Shown: one piece after another, positions 4,806-5,256 of the stretch
How positions within the stretch are numbered: position 1 is the stretch's first letter
Layout of the letters: each line of letters opens with the position of its first letter
Assembly (NCBI GenBank): GCA_023435545.1
Contig: JAEYRQ010000014.1
Location: forward strand, 1 to 5,256
Length of the DNA: 5,256 nucleotides
Direction of reading: 5' to 3'
Source of the DNA: Pseudomonadota bacterium
Lineage (GTDB): Bacteria > Pseudomonadota > Alphaproteobacteria > Rhizobiales > Tepidamorphaceae
Position numbers and translations under genes: made by a program
Notes under the pieces: generated by a model
The model's database searches: none
Seen by the model: only the letters and a program-made list of their open reading frames with translations
Told to the model about the DNA's origin: nothing

Positions 4806-5225
4806 CCTGACCTTGCGAAATGCGTCCTGGTTGCGCTCGCGGTGACGGTCGCCGCCGCCCTTGCCGCCGCTCCCGCCACCGCGCAGGCGCCGGAGCCCAT
4901 TCTGGGCGGCCCGGCGCCGGAGGCCGCCGACAAGACCCAGGGGATGGCGCTGATGTCGGCATACGTGCTCGGCGCCGGCGCGCTGGTGGAAAACTGGGGG
5001 GGCGGCGCGGTTTCAGCGGAACGTGTCGACATCGGCGGATACGACGTGATCTTCGCGCGAAGCATCATAGGCTGCCCGGCCGCCGTGACCGTTGTGACGA
5101 GCTCTCGCACGGCCAGCATCTTTGGCGTCGTGGGCGACGGCACCGGCTACCGCGTCTTGACCCGCGACACGGCCGGGACGCTGGCGGATTCGCAGTTCTT
5201 CATCACCGTGATGTGTGCCCGCTGA
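4803..5225 (+). CDS. Small secreted two-cysteine family protein, type B
   Basis: I start this at ATG 4803 (140 residues) because the leader repeat and GGAGA precede it. The frame is open further upstream into the previous gene, but that would bury the signal peptide. Residues 1-27 form the signal peptide (cut after A-T-A). ILGGPAPEAAD is at 33-43, then KTQGMALMS with Gln in place of the usual Leu, GGGAVSAE, YDVIFARSIIGC at 80-91, SSRTAS, GYRV at 115-118, and FFITVMC at 132-138. Cys91 and Cys138 are the only mature cysteines (spacing 47); Cys7 is in the signal peptide. The two detached half-genes earlier in the array resemble its C-terminal half. It is likely co-transcribed with the gene before it. 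The product is exported, with inferred beta structure and unknown function. Confidence 0.9.
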   Translation: MPDLAKCVLVALAVTVAAALAAAPATAQAPEPILGGPAPEAADKTQGMALMSAYVLGAGALVENWGGGAVSAERVDIGGYDVIFARSIIGCPAAVTVVTSSRTASIFGVVGDGTGYRVLTRDTAGTLADSQFFITVMCAR

Positions 5226-5256
5226 GGCGCGCTCCCGACGCTGGATGGGACCAGCC

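Noticed and set aside
3707..5143. A 478-codon open frame on the minus strand
   Set aside because: It runs opposite to three well-supported genes. In GC-rich DNA with few A/T-ending codons, long antisense frames are expected; the translation is Arg/Gly/Ala-rich with no motif.
1..5256. Chaperone-usher pilin subunits as the identity of the family
   Set aside because: The cysteine placement (mid-domain and extreme C-terminus) and the lack of a penultimate Tyr motif or nearby chaperone or usher genes argue against it.
1..5256. CRISPR array, tRNA, rRNA or insertion sequence
   Set aside because: There are no regularly spaced identical repeats, no tRNA-like folds that I could recognise, no transposase frames and no terminal inverted repeats with target duplications.

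Overview
The window is a head-to-tail array of small, related genes for exported proteins, all on the + strand. The DNA is GC-rich, the reading frames favour G or C at the third codon position, and the signal peptides and GGAGA-type ribosome binding sites are ordinary Gram-negative ones. A high-GC proteobacterium fits best, perhaps an alphaproteobacterium, but no housekeeping gene is present to fix the taxon.

Layout from left to right: the 3' part of a family member cut by the window edge (1-303); an intact member (500-955); an intergenic stretch with a strong inverted repeat and an orphan copy of a gene leader (956-1217); an intact member (1218-1607); a member broken near its 3' end by an apparent 1-base deletion (1747-2129); an intact member (2301-2726), followed directly by the detached C-terminal half of another member (2723-2887); an intact member (2972-3388); about 230 bases without a recognisable gene, then a second detached C-terminal half (about 3621-3785); and three closely spaced intact members (3848-4258, 4322-4750, 4803-5225).

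Each intact product has about 130-150 residues. It begins with an N-terminal signal peptide ending in an A-x-A-like site. A motif like EAADQTLGMALMS follows, then a G-x-L-x-x-GAG-V-S-A segment, a Y-x-V-x-F-x-R-[DN]-[IL] strand running into an invariant cysteine, a variable stretch, and a second invariant cysteine two or three residues before the end. These are the only two cysteines in each mature protein, so one disulfide is likely. Two subfamilies are visible. Type A has an (A)DRPF-like motif, usually ends VFC-x-[KR] or similar, and has 49-56 residues between the cysteines. Type B has GYR[VL] and F[FY]I-x-[VL]-x-C-x-[RT], with a spacing of 47 in its three measurable members. The two half-gene remnants are both type B.

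I recognise no named family or proven function. The alternating hydrophobic pattern suggests a small, disulfide-stapled beta domain in the periplasm or outside the cell. Repeated duplication is clear: leaders are copied between genes, a 29-base coding stretch is identical in the last two genes, and decayed partial copies lie between intact ones. The main hypothesis is that the array diversifies by duplication and recombination, with a conserved frame and a changeable C-terminal half.
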